A DNA stretch of 64,000 nucleotides. It comes from Gemmatimonadota bacterium (GTDB lineage: Bacteria > Gemmatimonadota > Gemmatimonadetes > Gemmatimonadales > GWC2-71-9). A program made the position numbers and the translations under genes. The notes beneath the pieces were generated by a model. It saw only the letters and a program-made list of their open reading frames with translations, was not told where the DNA came from and did not search any database. Location: positions 62,001-126,000 of the forward strand of contig QHVB01000032.1 of the NCBI GenBank assembly GCA_003222195.1, given 5' to 3'. Positions 1-10,612 of the stretch are shown in pieces; position 1 is the first letter of the stretch; each line of letters opens with the position of its first letter.

Positions 1-1
1 C

Positions 2-163
2 TCGGGAGCGCTGGCGTCCATCCTCGGGCTGTGGGTCTCCTATACGAAGGACCTGCCGACCGGCCCACTGGTGGTCTGCATGTACGGCCTGCTGCTCGTC
101 GGCGCGGCCGTGCTGCGCAAGGCGGGCGTCGGCCGGACCTTACCGAATCCGCAACACGATTAG
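2..163 (+). CDS. metal ABC transporter permease, ZnuB/MntB-like (C-terminal end)
   Basis: The window opens inside this gene. The 53 visible residues contain a hydrophobic helix, a short loop reading YTKDLPTGP, and a last hydrophobic helix, then a short polar tail before TAG. The loop plus flanking helices match the end of ABC-3 family permeases, which import zinc, manganese or iron with a periplasmic binding protein and an ATPase. Those partners would lie upstream, outside the window. The last 24 bases overlap the convergent gene on the other strand. The metal cannot be told from this fragment. Confidence 0.7.
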   Translation, partial: SGALASILGLWVSYTKDLPTGPLVVCMYGLLLVGAAVLRKAGVGRTLPNPQHD

Positions 164-1825
164 CCGCGGCACGATCGCGGGCGAAACGGGCGCTCCGCCG
201 GGGGAGGGGCCGCTGAAATGCAGCGTAAACGCCGCGCTGTTGGGCGGCTGCACCGCCCGCACATATGCGCCTGAGCCAGACCAGAGCGTGCCGCTGAGGT
301 TGACCGCACTGCCTGCCGAGAACGTGGGCACCAGGGGATAGGCGAGCGGAAAGTTGGTTGGGTTCTGGTTGTGGAGTGAGCCAAACGTCGTGCGGAAGTG
401 CCAGGACGTGTACTGCAGCTCACTCGGCGCCGTGAAGCCGGGCAGGTCGGAGACCCAGTTCGCGAGCGCCCAGCGGCTGACCGTTTGCGGGAACGGCTGA
501 CCAGTCTGCGCCGCGACGTTCGCGGCCCCCGTCATCGCCGTCCGCACCAGACGCCCGGCCAGCGAATCGCCGAACTGATCCACGATATAGCGCGTGAAGA
601 GCCAGCTGGCCCCCACCTCGGCGAGCGAGCCCGTGTCTTCGGGAATCAGCAGCGGCGAGCGCCCGGGATTCAGCAGGTATTGATAGCCGTCGTACACCGC
701 GCTGATGGCGAACTGGCTGAAATGCGCGTTGTCGCCGAAGCTGCGGCCGGAGATCTCTTCCGCGTACTTCGAGAGCCCCTCGTCCAGCCAGCCCTCCTCG
801 GTGTTGCCGCCCTTCACGAGCACATGCTCCACGAAGTTGATCATGTGCTGGAACTCATGCGTGAACGTGACCGGCGTGACATCGTTGACCTCGGAAGGCT
901 TGTGGGCACAGCTCAACGTGCCGGCCGAGTCCGCGACGACGGAGTAGAAGATTTCGCCGTTGTTGTAGTTCTGCGAGATGCCCGGAGCCAGATCGGCCGG
1001 GAAGAAAAAGCCGGCGACGTAGGAGTTCGTGCTGTTGCAGTCCGCTTTGGTGACGAGCTTGTTCACCGTATTCGTCATCAGCACGATGACGACCGTGTTC
1101 GTGTCGATGTCCGACACATGGCCGAACGCGACCGTGTCGACGGTATACAGCTTGGTGTCGAACACGTTTCTCAGGGAATCGAGATTCGCCGTGGTGAGCC
1201 CCGGGGAGGGCGCGAGCGTGTCCACGTAGATCGCGATGTGCGTGCCAACAGAGCGCGCGACTGCTCCTACGTTGTCGAAGGACGTGCACTTCACGTTGGC
1301 GCACACCTTGAACGTGCGGGCGCTCCCCACCGTGGGCGGACCGCTTAGAGCTGCTGAGGGCACCGCGGTCGCCGCCGCTGCGGAGCGTACGGGAATGGTG
1401 TAACGGTGAGCTCGCGCTGATGCACGCAGGAAGCGATCGAACGCCACTGCCAGCGGCCCATGGGGACTCGGCGCACCGCCCGAGAGCGACGGTTCCAGCG
1501 ACGAAACCGACTGCATCGCTATTGTCGGTAGCGGCGTGGCCGACTGCAGCGTGAACTGCGTCGAGGATCCCGGCGTGCCGCCGCCTGACCACGGCAACAC
1601 CAGATACTCCGCGGTGTCGACGGCCGTGTTGGCGGGGAAGGTCACGCACCCGGAATCGGTCGCCGGATCGATCGACGTATAGGCGGCGGCGACCGCAAGG
1701 GAGAGCTGCGTGCCGCGAGCGCCGCACGACGGCAGGCCTCCTGGGCCCGCCGAGTTGCTGCACGCCGCGGTCAAGGCCAGGCTTCCGAAAATGGTGCTCA
1801 TCGTCAAACCAGATTGCCAATTCAC
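140..1825 (-). CDS. secreted lipoprotein zinc metallopeptidase, M30 (hyicolysin)-like
   Basis: The product is about 561 residues. A signal peptide ends in a lipobox (LTAAC, Cys about 22), so it is probably a lipoprotein. The catalytic zinc motif HEFQH lies at about 323-327, followed by EGWLDEGLSKYAEE at 344-357, which holds the likely third zinc ligand; this arrangement is typical of M30/hyicolysin-like peptidases. Several cysteines in the N-terminal half may form disulfides. The GTG start at 1825 is preceded by GAGGAG at suitable spacing; an ATG 24 bases further in is a weaker choice. It follows the TonB receptor on the same strand. Its substrate is unknown; protein degradation outside the cytoplasm is the simplest reading. 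Confidence 0.75.
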   Translation of the reverse strand: MNWQSGLTMSTIFGSLALTAACSNSAGPGGLPSCGARGTQLSLAVAAAYTSIDPATDSGCVTFPANTAVDTAEYLVLPWSGGGTPGSSTQFTLQSATPLPTIAMQSVSSLEPSLSGGAPSPHGPLAVAFDRFLRASARAHRYTIPVRSAAAATAVPSAALSGPPTVGSARTFKVCANVKCTSFDNVGAVARSVGTHIAIYVDTLAPSPGLTTANLDSLRNVFDTKLYTVDTVAFGHVSDIDTNTVVIVLMTNTVNKLVTKADCNSTNSYVAGFFFPADLAPGISQNYNNGEIFYSVVADSAGTLSCAHKPSEVNDVTPVTFTHEFQHMINFVEHVLVKGGNTEEGWLDEGLSKYAEEISGRSFGDNAHFSQFAISAVYDGYQYLLNPGRSPLLIPEDTGSLAEVGASWLFTRYIVDQFGDSLAGRLVRTAMTGAANVAAQTGQPFPQTVSRWALANWVSDLPGFTAPSELQYTSWHFRTTFGSLHNQNPTNFPLAYPLVPTFSAGSAVNLSGTLWSGSGAYVRAVQPPNSAAFTLHFSGPSPGGAPVSPAIVPRLIVLRIR

Positions 1826-1859
1826 GGGCTAACGCTCCTCGTTACGTGCCATCGGTACC

Positions 1860-1919
1860 GGGGGGGACGAGATTGATACCCCGATCGGCAAAAAGCATGC
1901 GCAATCTCTCGTCCCTCCC
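1860..1919 (-). terminator. long inverted repeat between receptor and peptidase genes
   Basis: The arms 1860-1875 and 1902-1919 pair over the sequence GGGACGAG/CTCGTCCC plus ATTG/CAAT, with a two-base bulge and a loop of about 26 bases. It lies just after the receptor stop and about 35 bases before the peptidase start, both on the minus strand. It could end or weaken transcription between the two genes, or structure the peptidase leader. No U-tract is visible, so a classic intrinsic terminator is uncertain. Confidence 0.35.
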
Positions 1920-1932
1920 GATGTAACCTTCC

Positions 1933-4287
1933 TCACGTACCGATGGTCACCCTCAACTGCAGGCTACGGGGGCGTCCCACCGAAGCGCCGCTGAAGAACG
2001 CGCCTTTTAGCAGGTACTTCCGATCAAACACGTTGTCGACGTATAGCTGCGGACGAATGAGGGCACTACCCACTGCAAACGCGTATCCCGCGCTCGCGTT
2101 GACGATGAAGTTGGGATCGACGTGCGTGTGCCTGTTGAAGTCGAACAGGCCACGGCCATACGTCGCGTCGGGATCGTTGCCGTTGGTGAGTCCGGTTCCA
2201 TAAATGCCGGTCGCAGACAGATAGAGCCCGCGACTCGAGTAAACCACACTCGCCACCCCTGAGACCCGCTGGTCGTGGTCCAAGTCGAAGTATCCGGGCG
2301 AGGAGTCCGGCGGGAAGAAGCCCCCGGTGATCGGGTGACTTCCGTAGGCGTGATTGATCGCGAGGTTCACGTAGCCCGAGAACGGTCCAGACGGGCGGAT
2401 CTCCAACACGCCTTCGAGACCCATAATGCTGACCTTCGCGATGTTCACGGACGTAACGATCGCGGTTCCCGCCACCGTCGCGTCGTCGATACCGGGTGTG
2501 CTCTGCTTCCGGTAGCCGGAAAGTTTTGTGACCAAGCCGAACGGGAAGCGGTGTACGTATCCCGCCTCGAAGAAATTGTCCCGCTCGGGTAACGTGGGCG
2601 CCGCGACTACGCCGCCCTGCGATGTGCTCGTGATGGCACGGAGATCCTCCACGTTCGTGGGCAGGAACAGGCGCGCGTAGTAAATCCAGAAGGTGTTGGC
2701 CGGGTCGGGGAAGAAGCTCAGCTTGGCGCGAGGGCTCACCTGGCTCTGGTTTCCGGCGAAGGGAGCGTTGTGATTGTCGAACCGCGCTCCGGCCCGGAGC
2801 TCCCATCTGTCGGTTGGAGCGATCGCGGTCTGGGCGTACACACCCACGTCGCTGCCGTTGAGGTTGGAGTTGGACGCCGGTCCGGGCGAGCCCGTATTGG
2901 TTTGCGACGAGAAGTCCTCGTGGCCGCTCGTAAACTGGGCCAGCACACCTGTCTTGAACTCGAGACCGTGGTGCGCCCGCACGGTGTAGTCGATCTTGGC
3001 GCCCGTCGTCCGGAAGCTCCGATCCTCGGCGATGATGTAGGTATTCGTGTCGCCCGGGAACGTGAATGTCGCCGAATCACTGAGCCCCGGCGTGTACGTG
3101 AGGCTGCCATCGCGGAAGAACGTGCCGATGAAGAGCTCTGACGCCTTGCCGAGCTCCAGGTTCTCCGTGCCGAGCTGGTGGCGCCACCCCACGTTCACGA
3201 ATCCGTTGACGTCCTGCTGGTGATCGTCGATGATCCCTTCCACTGAATCGAAGGGAACCGCAAAACGCGTACGCGAACGGTTCACCTCGATGTTGACCAC
3301 ATCCTGGTCGGTCGCGGTGTACTGCAGCTTGGCGAATCCAAAGACATCGGTGCCATCGTTGTGGAAGTTCTCCACGGCGTTGTGCACCGTGTCAAACACT
3401 ACCGGCTCGCGCCGCATATCGCTTCCCTGCCGGGATCCTGAAGCGAAGAATCCCCACTTCCCCGAATTGGCGCTCAGCGTCAGCGATTGTCCGTTCGTCG
3501 TTTCGGTTTTCGCTGGGAATCCGGTCTTGAAGGAGCCGCCGAACCCTGCGACGTCGAAGTGGAAGCCGCCGGTGGGAATACGGGTGTTGATGTTGACGAC
3601 CGCGGCGTTCTTGTTGCCGTATTCGGCATCCCATCCGCCGGTCTGAAAATCGATCTGATTCACGACCTGGGGATCGAAGAGCTCGTTCAAGCTCCCCGAG
3701 ATGCCGGAGGGCACGGGCACGCCGTCGACATAGTAGGTGTATTCGGCATGCTGCCCGCGGATATGCACTTCGCCGGTCGGTGCGCGGGCCGCGCCCACGA
3801 TGGACTGCTGCAAGAGTTGCGACGTCGTGCTGTTGGGAGCCCCGTGGTAGTCGTTCTGCTTGAAGATCTGATTCCCTGTGCGTGTGTCGACTGCGAGTGG
3901 CACTGCCGTGGCCACCTCGACCGCCGAGAGGTTGATCGGCAAGGGCGTGAGCTTGAAGTCGCCGCGACTGAACCCTTCAGTCGCACCGACGGAGAGGTCG
4001 CGTGTCTGGGCGCGATATCCCAGATAACGGACCTCGACGCGATACGCTGCCTCCGGAAGGTTGTGGACCACGTAGCGGCCGAACGCGTCCGTCACGGTAG
4101 CCGCGATGACACTGCCGGCCTGAAGTATTCGGACCTCGCCGCCAGCCAGCGGCGTTCCGGTCGCACTGTCGGTGACCGTACCGCCGATGTCGCCGCTCGC
4201 GGGTAAATCGATCGGAGCTGACGGGCGGTCGAGCGGCGCGCCCGCAGTGACGGACAAGAGTGCACCCAGCAAGGGAAGGAAATGCAT
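1933..4287 (-). CDS. TonB-dependent outer-membrane receptor with N-terminal carboxypeptidase-like domain
   Basis: About 784 residues. A short signal peptide is followed by a CarboxypepD_reg-like beta-sandwich (about 33-115: GGTVTDSATGTPLAGGEV), a plug domain (about 130-240, with YYVDGVPVP and VNINTRIP) and a long beta-barrel ending in the usual aromatic-rich strand near VDNVFDRKYLLKG. Such receptors move ligands through the outer membrane using TonB energy; no ligand can be inferred here. I chose the ATG at 4287 because AGGAG stands five bases before it; a start 11 codons upstream lacks this. The next gene upstream on the same strand encodes a small secreted protein. Confidence 0.9.
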   Translation of the reverse strand: MHFLPLLGALLSVTAGAPLDRPSAPIDLPASGDIGGTVTDSATGTPLAGGEVRILQAGSVIAATVTDAFGRYVVHNLPEAAYRVEVRYLGYRAQTRDLSVGATEGFSRGDFKLTPLPINLSAVEVATAVPLAVDTRTGNQIFKQNDYHGAPNSTTSQLLQQSIVGAARAPTGEVHIRGQHAEYTYYVDGVPVPSGISGSLNELFDPQVVNQIDFQTGGWDAEYGNKNAAVVNINTRIPTGGFHFDVAGFGGSFKTGFPAKTETTNGQSLTLSANSGKWGFFASGSRQGSDMRREPVVFDTVHNAVENFHNDGTDVFGFAKLQYTATDQDVVNIEVNRSRTRFAVPFDSVEGIIDDHQQDVNGFVNVGWRHQLGTENLELGKASELFIGTFFRDGSLTYTPGLSDSATFTFPGDTNTYIIAEDRSFRTTGAKIDYTVRAHHGLEFKTGVLAQFTSGHEDFSSQTNTGSPGPASNSNLNGSDVGVYAQTAIAPTDRWELRAGARFDNHNAPFAGNQSQVSPRAKLSFFPDPANTFWIYYARLFLPTNVEDLRAITSTSQGGVVAAPTLPERDNFFEAGYVHRFPFGLVTKLSGYRKQSTPGIDDATVAGTAIVTSVNIAKVSIMGLEGVLEIRPSGPFSGYVNLAINHAYGSHPITGGFFPPDSSPGYFDLDHDQRVSGVASVVYSSRGLYLSATGIYGTGLTNGNDPDATYGRGLFDFNRHTHVDPNFIVNASAGYAFAVGSALIRPQLYVDNVFDRKYLLKGAFFSGASVGRPRSLQLRVTIGT

Positions 4288-4393
4288 GACGTCTCCTGAT
4301 ATAGGCCCACGAACACGCACTCCTCGTGAGAGGAGAGCGGCGCGTCGACTCGAGTTGTGGAATTGCGGTCGCCGCGATGCGCGGCGCCGTTAC

Positions 4394-4741
4394 TCAGGAG
4401 AGCGGCGGAGGAGCGCGGGAATCGGCAAGATTGAGATGTGCGGCGATCGCCGAGCGTTCAATCGCGGACGGCGTCCAGCGGATCCCTTGACCCTCGCGAA
4501 TGCGAAACACCGTCGCTGTCGTACGGGCGAGGGGTGCTGCGAGGAAGCGATGGAAGGCGCAATCCGCCGGGTGGACACGAGGGCACGACGCGGTGGAGTG
4601 GGACTCGATGTGCGCCGGACCGGTCGCTTCACCGAGCCGAGCATCGGCCCAGGCCGCAGCCGCCGGCACGCTGAGCTGCAGCAGCGCGAGGAGCAGTAGC
4701 GGCGTCCGCATCCACACCGAGCGTTTCCGCATGGGGGACAT
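4394..4741 (-). CDS. small secreted protein, possibly DUF2946-like
   Basis: About 115 residues. After a basic start it has a strong signal peptide (RTPLLLLALLQLSVPAAAA). The mature part has a Cys/His-containing stretch (TASCPRVHPADCAFHRFLA) and a proline-rich end (DSRAPPPLS). The short Cys/His pattern resembles DUF2946-type proteins often found beside TonB receptors, but the match is loose. It sits about 105 bases upstream of the receptor on the same strand, so the two may be co-transcribed. The start is uncertain: ATGs at 4741, 4732 and 4708 are all possible. Confidence 0.5.
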   Translation of the reverse strand: MSPMRKRSVWMRTPLLLLALLQLSVPAAAAWADARLGEATGPAHIESHSTASCPRVHPADCAFHRFLAAPLARTTATVFRIREGQGIRWTPSAIERSAIAAHLNLADSRAPPPLS

Positions 4742-4762
4742 ATTACAGTGCACGACTCCAAC

Positions 4763-4792
4763 TTGACAGCTTCCGTCACCCTCGCTTAGCAT
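4763..4792 (+). promoter_or_regulatory. sigma-70-type promoter for the malic enzyme gene
   Basis: A perfect -35 hexamer TTGACA (4763-4768) is followed after 18 bases by TAGCAT (4787-4792), which keeps the important bases of a -10 box. Transcription would start near 4799, giving a short leader before the TTG start at 4822, with AAGGA at 4808-4812 as ribosome binding site. Confidence 0.6.
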
Positions 4793-4821
4793 AAGCCCTT
4801 CTCCAAAAAGGACTTCTGTCC

Positions 4822-7098
4822 TTGGCCCCGCCGAGCCGCCGCCAGGAGGCCCTCGATTATCACGCGCAGGGCCGGCCCGGGAAGATCCAGGTCACTCCCA
4901 CAAAGCCGTTCAAGGACCAGCGCGACCTGTCGCTGGCCTACACGCCCGGCGTGGCGGAGCCCTGCCTGGAGATCGCCAAGCGCCCCGAGGATGCCTACCT
5001 CTACACCGCCAAAGGCAACCTCGTCGCCGTCGTCTCCAACGGGACGGCGGTGCTCGGCCTTGGCAACATCGGCGCGCTGGCCGGGAAGCCAGTTATGGAA
5101 GGCAAGGGCATCCTATTCAAGGCCTTTGCCGACATCGATGTGTTCGACCTGGAAGTCGGCTCCGAGAATCCCGACGATGTCATCCGCTTCTGCCAGCTGC
5201 TGGAACCGACGGTCGGCGGCATCAACCTCGAAGACATCCGCTCCCCCGACTGCTTCTATATCGAGCAGCGGCTGCGCGAGACGCTCGCGATTCCCGTGTT
5301 CCACGACGATCAGCACGGCACGGCGATCATTTCCGGGGCCGCCCTGCTCAACGCGTTGCTGCTCGTCAAGAAGGACATCGACAAGGTCAAGATCGTGTTC
5401 GCTGGCGCGGGCGCGGCGGCGATCGCCACCGCGGAGCACTACGTGCGACTCGGCGTCGTCCGGAAAAACATCGTCATGGCCGACCACAAGGGCGTGATCT
5501 ACAAGGGCCGCGACGGACTTGATGAGTTCAAGCAGCGCTTCGCGGTCGAGACGAAGGCGCGCACGCTCGCGGAGGCGCTTCAGGGCGCGGATGTGTTCGT
5601 TGGACTCTCGGTGGCGGGCATCGTGAAGGGGGACATGCTCCAGGGGATGGCGAAGCAGCCGGTGATCTTTGCCCTCGCCAATCCCACTCCCGAGATCATG
5701 CCGGAGGAAGCAAGGAAGGCGCGGCCCGACGCGATTGTGGCAACGGGCCGTTCCGATTTTCCGAATCAGGTCAACAACGTGCTCGGATTTCCGTTCATCT
5801 TCCGCGGCGCGCTCGACGCCCGCGCTAAGCAGATCAATGAAGAAATGGAGATGGCGGCGACCCGCGCGCTCGCGGCGCTCGCCAAAGAAGAAGTCCCCGA
5901 ATCGGTCACGCGCGCGTACGGCATCGAGAAGCTGAAGTTCGGGCCCGACTATCTGATCCCCAAACCGTTCGACCCCCGCGTGTTGCTGTGGGTCGCACCC
6001 GCGGTGGCGTGGGCCGCAGTGGCATCGGGTATCGCGGGCCGTATCATCGACGTCGAAGAATATCGCGCCGAGCTCGAAGCGCGCCTCGGCCCGGAACGGC
6101 AGGTGATGCGCGGGCTCATCGCGCGCGTGCAGCAGGATCCGCCCAGCATCGTCTTTCCCGAAGGCGACGATCCCCGCATCCTGCGCGCGGCACGCATCCT
6201 CGCCGACGAAGGCATCGCCCGCCCCATCCTGCTCGGCGACCTCGACGCGATCCGGCGGCAGGCGGACGATGCCTCGCTCACACTCGAGGACATCGAGCTC
6301 ATGAATCCGCGCTCCGCGCCCGACCGGGAGAAGCTGGCCCAGGAGCTGTGGCAATTGCGGCGGCGGCGCGGGATCACGCTGCGCGAAGCGAAGGAGCGCG
6401 TCCTGAACCCGATTTACTACGGCCTGCTGCTGCTGCGAGCGGGTCGCACCGACGCGCTCGTAGCCGGCGAGGAAATCGACTATCCCGACTCGATTCGCCC
6501 GGCGCTCGAGGTCATCGGCGTGGAGCCCGGCCGCAAGCACGTCAGCGGCATCTACATGATGATCTTCCGCCAGCAGACCTTCTTCTTCGCCGACACGACC
6601 GTGAACATCGAGCCCGACGCCGCGACCCTGGCCGAGATCGCGACGGCGACGGCGAGATTCGTAGCGCGGCTGGGCATCGAACCACGCATCGCGATGCTGT
6701 CGTTCTCGAACTTCGGCTCGGTGAAACATCCCGCTGCAACCAAGGTGCAACAGGCGGTCGCCATGTTGCACGAACGAGAGCCCGAGCTGCAGGTAGATGG
6801 GGAAATGCAGGCTGATACTGCCGTAGTGGAGCGGATCCTGACGCGGGTGTATCCGTTCGCGAAGCTGCGCGGCCCGGCTAACGTGTTGATTTTCCCAGAC
6901 TTGAACGCCGCCAACATCGCGTACAAGCTGCTGGCGCGCCTCGGCGACGCGCAGGCCATTGGGCCCATCCTTGTGGGGATGGACCGACCGGTCCATGTCC
7001 TGCAAAGGTTGTCAGAAGTCCCCGACATCGTGAATATGGCGGTGATAGCCGCCGTGGACGCCCTGGAGCATCGCCGTCTCGCGCGGTCAACCAAATAG
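4822..7098 (+). CDS. maeB: NADP-dependent malic enzyme with C-terminal phosphotransacetylase domain
   Basis: The 758-residue length and layout are those of MaeB enzymes. The malic N-terminal domain (about 15-150, with [12 protein letters not shown] and [21 protein letters not shown]) is followed by the NAD(P)-binding domain (about 160-395, with [10 protein letters not shown]) and a phosphate acetyl/butyryltransferase domain (about 430-755, with [13 protein letters not shown]). The enzyme decarboxylates malate to pyruvate in the cytoplasm; in this class the PTA domain is usually regulatory, binding acetyl-CoA, rather than catalytic. The start is TTG. The PEP carboxykinase gene follows after 3 bases, so malate/oxaloacetate outflow steps are probably made together. 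Confidence 0.95.
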   Translation: MAPPSRRQEALDYHAQGRPGKIQVTPTKPFKDQRDLSLAYTPGVAEPCLEIAKRPEDAYLYTAKGNLVAVVSNGTAVLGLGNIGALAGKPVMEGKGILFKAFADIDVFDLEVGSENPDDVIRFCQLLEPTVGGINLEDIRSPDCFYIEQRLRETLAIPVFHDDQHGTAIISGAALLNALLLVKKDIDKVKIVFAGAGAAAIATAEHYVRLGVVRKNIVMADHKGVIYKGRDGLDEFKQRFAVETKARTLAEALQGADVFVGLSVAGIVKGDMLQGMAKQPVIFALANPTPEIMPEEARKARPDAIVATGRSDFPNQVNNVLGFPFIFRGALDARAKQINEEMEMAATRALAALAKEEVPESVTRAYGIEKLKFGPDYLIPKPFDPRVLLWVAPAVAWAAVASGIAGRIIDVEEYRAELEARLGPERQVMRGLIARVQQDPPSIVFPEGDDPRILRAARILADEGIARPILLGDLDAIRRQADDASLTLEDIELMNPRSAPDREKLAQELWQLRRRRGITLREAKERVLNPIYYGLLLLRAGRTDALVAGEEIDYPDSIRPALEVIGVEPGRKHVSGIYMMIFRQQTFFFADTTVNIEPDAATLAEIATATARFVARLGIEPRIAMLSFSNFGSVKHPAATKVQQAVAMLHEREPELQVDGEMQADTAVVERILTRVYPFAKLRGPANVLIFPDLNAANIAYKLLARLGDAQAIGPILVGMDRPVHVLQRLSEVPDIVNMAVIAAVDALEHRRLARSTK

Positions 7099-7101
7099 CC
7101 C

Positions 7102-8625
7102 ATGGGCATATCGACCGAACAGCGTCTGCACCGGAATCTGACGCCGTCCCAGCTATATGAGCACGCCCTTCGCCGTCGCGAAGGGATCGTGACGAACAGC
7201 GGGCCGTTTGCAGCCGTCACCTCGCCGCACACCGGCCGCAGTCCGAACGACAAGTTCCTCGTCCAGGAGCCTGACTCCAGGCACCGCATCTGGTGGGGGA
7301 GGGTGAATCAACCCATCGCGCCGGAGAAGTTCGATCGTCTCAAGGCGGATGTGCAAGCGCACCTCTCGGGCCAGGAGCTGTTCGTCCGCGACGTGTACGC
7401 TGGCGCCGATCCCAACTTCCGGCTGCCGATTCGGTTCATCACCCCGAACGCGTGGCACGCGCTGTTCGTCTACAACATGTTCCTGCGGCCCGCGGACGGC
7501 GAGTTGTCGCACTTCGCGCCGGGATTCGAGGTGCTGCACGCGCCCGAGTTCCAGGCGGACCCTCGGATTCACGGCACGAAGTCCGGCACGTTCATCGTCG
7601 TCAGCTTCGCGCAACGGACGATTCTCATCGGCGGCACGCGCTACGCCGGCGAGCTCAAAAAATCGATCTTCACGATTCTCAATTACCTCTTGCCCCTGAA
7701 GGGCGTGCTGTCGATGCACTGCTCCGCCAACGTCGGCAAGCAGGGCGACTGCGCGCTCTTCTTTGGTCTGTCGGGTACCGGAAAGACGACGCTGTCCGCC
7801 GATCCGGAGCGACGGCTGATCGGCGATGACGAGCACGGCTGGTCCGACGCGGGGATCTTCAACTTCGAGGGCGGGTGCTACGCCAAGGTGATCCGGCTGT
7901 CGCGCGAAGGCGAGCCGGAGATCTACGCGACGACCGAAATGTTCGGCACGGTGCTCGAGAACGTGGACGTGAACCCCGAGACTGGCGCGGTGGATCTGAA
8001 TTCCCAGCGGATCACCGAAAACACGCGCGCCTCATACCCAATTCACTACATCCCGAACCACGTGCCCGAAGGGATGGCCGGTCATCCCAAGCATATCGTT
8101 TTCCTGACCTGCGACGCCTTCGGCGTGATGCCGCCTATCGCGAAGCTCAGCTCCGAGCAGGCGATGTATCACTTTCTCTCAGGCTACACCGCAAAGGTTG
8201 CGGGCACCGAGCGCGGCGTCACCGAGCCCAAGGAAACGTTCTCCGCGTGCTTCGGCGCGCCGTTCCTGCCGCTGCCTCCCACCGTCTACGCCAAAATGCT
8301 GGGCGAGCGCATCGCGAAACACACGGTGCAGTGCTGGCTCGTAAACACCGGCTGGACCGGTGGCCCATACGGTGTGGGACATCGGATGGATCTCAAGCTG
8401 ACACGCGCCATGGTGCGCGCGGCGCTTGCGGGGAAGCTCGATACGGTACGGACGCGGCGCGAGCCCGTCTTCGGCTTGCAGGTGCCGCTGCACGTGCCGG
8501 GCGTACCGGACGAGTTGCTCGACCCGCGCACAACCTGGAAGGACACGGCCGCGTACGACGCCCAAGCCGCACGCCTCGTCGCGCTATTCAAAAAGAATTT
8601 TGAGCAATTCGACGGGCTCGTTTGA
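7102..8625 (+). CDS. pckA: phosphoenolpyruvate carboxykinase (ATP)
   Basis: The 507 residues carry all hallmarks of ATP-type PEPCK: the P-loop GLSGTGKTT at about 222-231, directly followed by the kinase-2/metal motif IGDDEHGW, and the conserved [21 protein letters not shown] region near the N-terminus. It converts oxaloacetate and ATP to PEP, CO2 and ADP at the entry of gluconeogenesis. The ATG start lies 3 bases after maeB. The gene end overlaps the start of the HD-domain gene by about 26 bases. Confidence 0.96.
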   Translation: MGISTEQRLHRNLTPSQLYEHALRRREGIVTNSGPFAAVTSPHTGRSPNDKFLVQEPDSRHRIWWGRVNQPIAPEKFDRLKADVQAHLSGQELFVRDVYAGADPNFRLPIRFITPNAWHALFVYNMFLRPADGELSHFAPGFEVLHAPEFQADPRIHGTKSGTFIVVSFAQRTILIGGTRYAGELKKSIFTILNYLLPLKGVLSMHCSANVGKQGDCALFFGLSGTGKTTLSADPERRLIGDDEHGWSDAGIFNFEGGCYAKVIRLSREGEPEIYATTEMFGTVLENVDVNPETGAVDLNSQRITENTRASYPIHYIPNHVPEGMAGHPKHIVFLTCDAFGVMPPIAKLSSEQAMYHFLSGYTAKVAGTERGVTEPKETFSACFGAPFLPLPPTVYAKMLGERIAKHTVQCWLVNTGWTGGPYGVGHRMDLKLTRAMVRAALAGKLDTVRTRREPVFGLQVPLHVPGVPDELLDPRTTWKDTAAYDAQAARLVALFKKNFEQFDGLV

Positions 8626-9817
8626 AGTAGTTCGCGACCCGCTCTGGAACAATATCCGCCTCGAGCCCGAGGCGCTCGCGATCATCGATACGCCGGCCTT
8701 CCAGCGTCTGCGGTACGTCCGGCAGCTCGGTCACGCATTTCTCGTTTATCCTGGCGCCACGCACACGCGGTTTGAGCACGCGCTGGGTGCATACCATCTT
8801 GCCTGCCGTGTCACCAAGGAGCCGGAGGTCCAACTCGCCGCGCTGCTTCACGACATCGGCCATTATCCGTTCTCCCATGCGCTCGAAGAAGCGGGCCTCC
8901 CCCCCCATGAGAGTCTCGCCGCCCGTCATCTGCGCTCGGGGGAACTCGCCGCCGCGCTCGACCAGGTGGGGATCTCGACGGAGCCGCTTCTCCAGCTGAT
9001 TCAAGGATCGAGCGCCTCGCGCCTCGCGGGCCTCGTCTCGGGGTCAATCGACGTCGACAAGCTCGACTATCTGTCGCGTGATGCCACGATGTGTGGCGTG
9101 CCGTACGGCGTCGTCGATGTGGACCGGCTCCTGACGTCGCTCACGGTGTCCGCCGATGGGTTGGCGTTGCACCCCAAGGGCCTGGCGGCGCTCGAGTCGC
9201 TGCTGTTCGCGAAGTATCAGATGTATCGCAACGTCTACTGGCATCACGCCGTCCGGAGCGCGACGACGATGTTCAAGCGACTGGTGCGCCGGGCGATCGC
9301 CGCGCGCCGGCTGGCGCCCGACGATGTCGCCGTCGCAACCGACGACGCGCTGAGCCACGATCTGCAGCGAAGCGATCAGACCGGCCTGGCTCGCGCCTTG
9401 CGCGAGCGCCGCCTCGCGAAGCGCGCGCTCGACATTCCAGCGACGGAGCTGCCGCGGGATACGGCAGACTGGCCGTCTCGCGATCCGGATTTGCTGGAGC
9501 GCGTGGAAGAGCGCCTCGCGCGCGAGCTCGGCCTGCACGTCGATCAACTGTTTCTCGACTTCCCCTCCAAACCGGACATGCTCGACGTCGCGGTGCCCGT
9601 CGCGGGACGCAGCGGGACCGCCGCGGACCACCTGGGCTTGCCGCGCGTCGCCGCCGAGCTGCACCGCTCCGCGCGAGCGTTACGCGTGTTCGTGCTCGAG
9701 CCCGTCGAAGTCGCGGCGCGGCCCATCATCGAGTTGATCATGTTGCCGCGCGAGGAAGTGGCGGCACGTCTGGTGAGTGGTGGGTCGCTACTGCGGGATG
9801 CGGCTCGTCGGGGGTAG
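8600..9817 (+). CDS. HD-domain phosphohydrolase, dNTPase/SAMHD1-like
   Basis: About 405 residues. The metal-binding HD pattern is clear: [14 protein letters not shown] (about 55-68), [15 protein letters not shown] (about 80-94) and [11 protein letters not shown] (about 152-162). This H...HD...D layout with the [22 protein letters not shown] lead-in matches the YdhJ/SAMHD1-like group of nucleotide triphosphohydrolases; substrate is not proved. The open frame runs back into pckA, but homology begins around [12 protein letters not shown], so I place the start at a TTG (8600) inside the pckA end; no strong ribosome site is visible. The C-terminal domain is less conserved. It converges on the PP2C gene with a 2-base gap. 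Confidence 0.85.
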   Translation: MSNSTGSFEVVRDPLWNNIRLEPEALAIIDTPAFQRLRYVRQLGHAFLVYPGATHTRFEHALGAYHLACRVTKEPEVQLAALLHDIGHYPFSHALEEAGLPPHESLAARHLRSGELAAALDQVGISTEPLLQLIQGSSASRLAGLVSGSIDVDKLDYLSRDATMCGVPYGVVDVDRLLTSLTVSADGLALHPKGLAALESLLFAKYQMYRNVYWHHAVRSATTMFKRLVRRAIAARRLAPDDVAVATDDALSHDLQRSDQTGLARALRERRLAKRALDIPATELPRDTADWPSRDPDLLERVEERLARELGLHVDQLFLDFPSKPDMLDVAVPVAGRSGTAADHLGLPRVAAELHRSARALRVFVLEPVEVAARPIIELIMLPREEVAARLVSGGSLLRDAARRG

Positions 9818-9819
9818 GA

Positions 9820-10605
9820 CTATCGCGGCCGCGTGACCGTCTGCTGCGTCTTTACCTCGTCCGGCACCGGAGCCTCGACCGAATCGATCCGCACGATGAC
9901 CGCGGTGATGTTGTCGAGACCACCGTGGCGGTTCGCCTCAGCAATCAACGCATCGACCTCGTCTTGCGGCATCCGCTCCGGCGACAACAGCTCCGCCAGC
10001 TGATAATCCTCGAGCATACCGGTCAATCCGTCCGACGCCAAAAGGAACACGTCGTTGGCCTTTACTGTGCCGGCATAAATGTCGGGCATCACGTCGCTAT
10101 TCGCGCCGACGCAGCGCGTGATCACGTTGCTGTAGGGATGCGTACGCGCCTGCTCGGGGGTCAAATAGCCGGCGTCGACTTGCTCCTGCACGTAGGAGTG
10201 GTCCTTCGTCAGCTGGCTGAGACGGCCGTCCCGCAACAGATACGCCCGGCTGTCCCCGACCTGGCCGATCAAGAATCGCGACTCGTACAACGTGAGCGCC
10301 GTGACCGTCGTGCCCATCCCGCGCTTGTCATGCTCGGTGAGCGTGCGTTGAAAGATCGCGCCGTTCGCGGTCCGGATCGCCGCCCGCATCCGCTCGGCGA
10401 CCTGCTCGTCGCCCAGACCGCGCACGGAATGGATCTCGTCGGCGACGATGCGCACCGCCATCTCGCTCGCGACTTCCCCCGCCGCGTGTCCGCCCATGCC
10501 ATCGGCCACGACGAAGATCCCCCGGTCGGGAATCATGCGGAAACTGTCCTCATTCCCCGACCGGATGACGCCGACGTCGGTACGACCTGCGGAAGTGATG
10601 TGCAC
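9820..10605 (-). CDS. PP2C-type serine/threonine protein phosphatase
   Basis: 261 residues. The family's metal-binding motifs are present: RSGNEDSF, VVADGMGGHAAGEVAS, GMGTTVTAL, GDSRAYLLRDG, LASDGLTGML and GGLDNITAVIVR. It is a bacterial Stp/PrpC-like phosphatase that removes phosphate from Ser/Thr of proteins. The open frame extends upstream, but the GTG at 10605 directly before HITSAGRTDVG fits the family start, and lies 7 bases after the upstream FHA gene's stop. The pair is therefore probably an operon: phosphothreonine-binding FHA protein plus phosphatase. No Ser/Thr kinase is encoded in the window. Confidence 0.92.
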   Translation of the reverse strand: MHITSAGRTDVGVIRSGNEDSFRMIPDRGIFVVADGMGGHAAGEVASEMAVRIVADEIHSVRGLGDEQVAERMRAAIRTANGAIFQRTLTEHDKRGMGTTVTALTLYESRFLIGQVGDSRAYLLRDGRLSQLTKDHSYVQEQVDAGYLTPEQARTHPYSNVITRCVGANSDVMPDIYAGTVKANDVFLLASDGLTGMLEDYQLAELLSPERMPQDEVDALIAEANRHGGLDNITAVIVRIDSVEAPVPDEVKTQQTVTRPR

Positions 10606-10612
10606 GTGATCT

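Noticed and set aside
5113-7005. 630-residue minus-strand ORF opposite maeB
   Set aside because: Antisense shadow of a clearly coding frame in GC-rich DNA; no recognisable domain.
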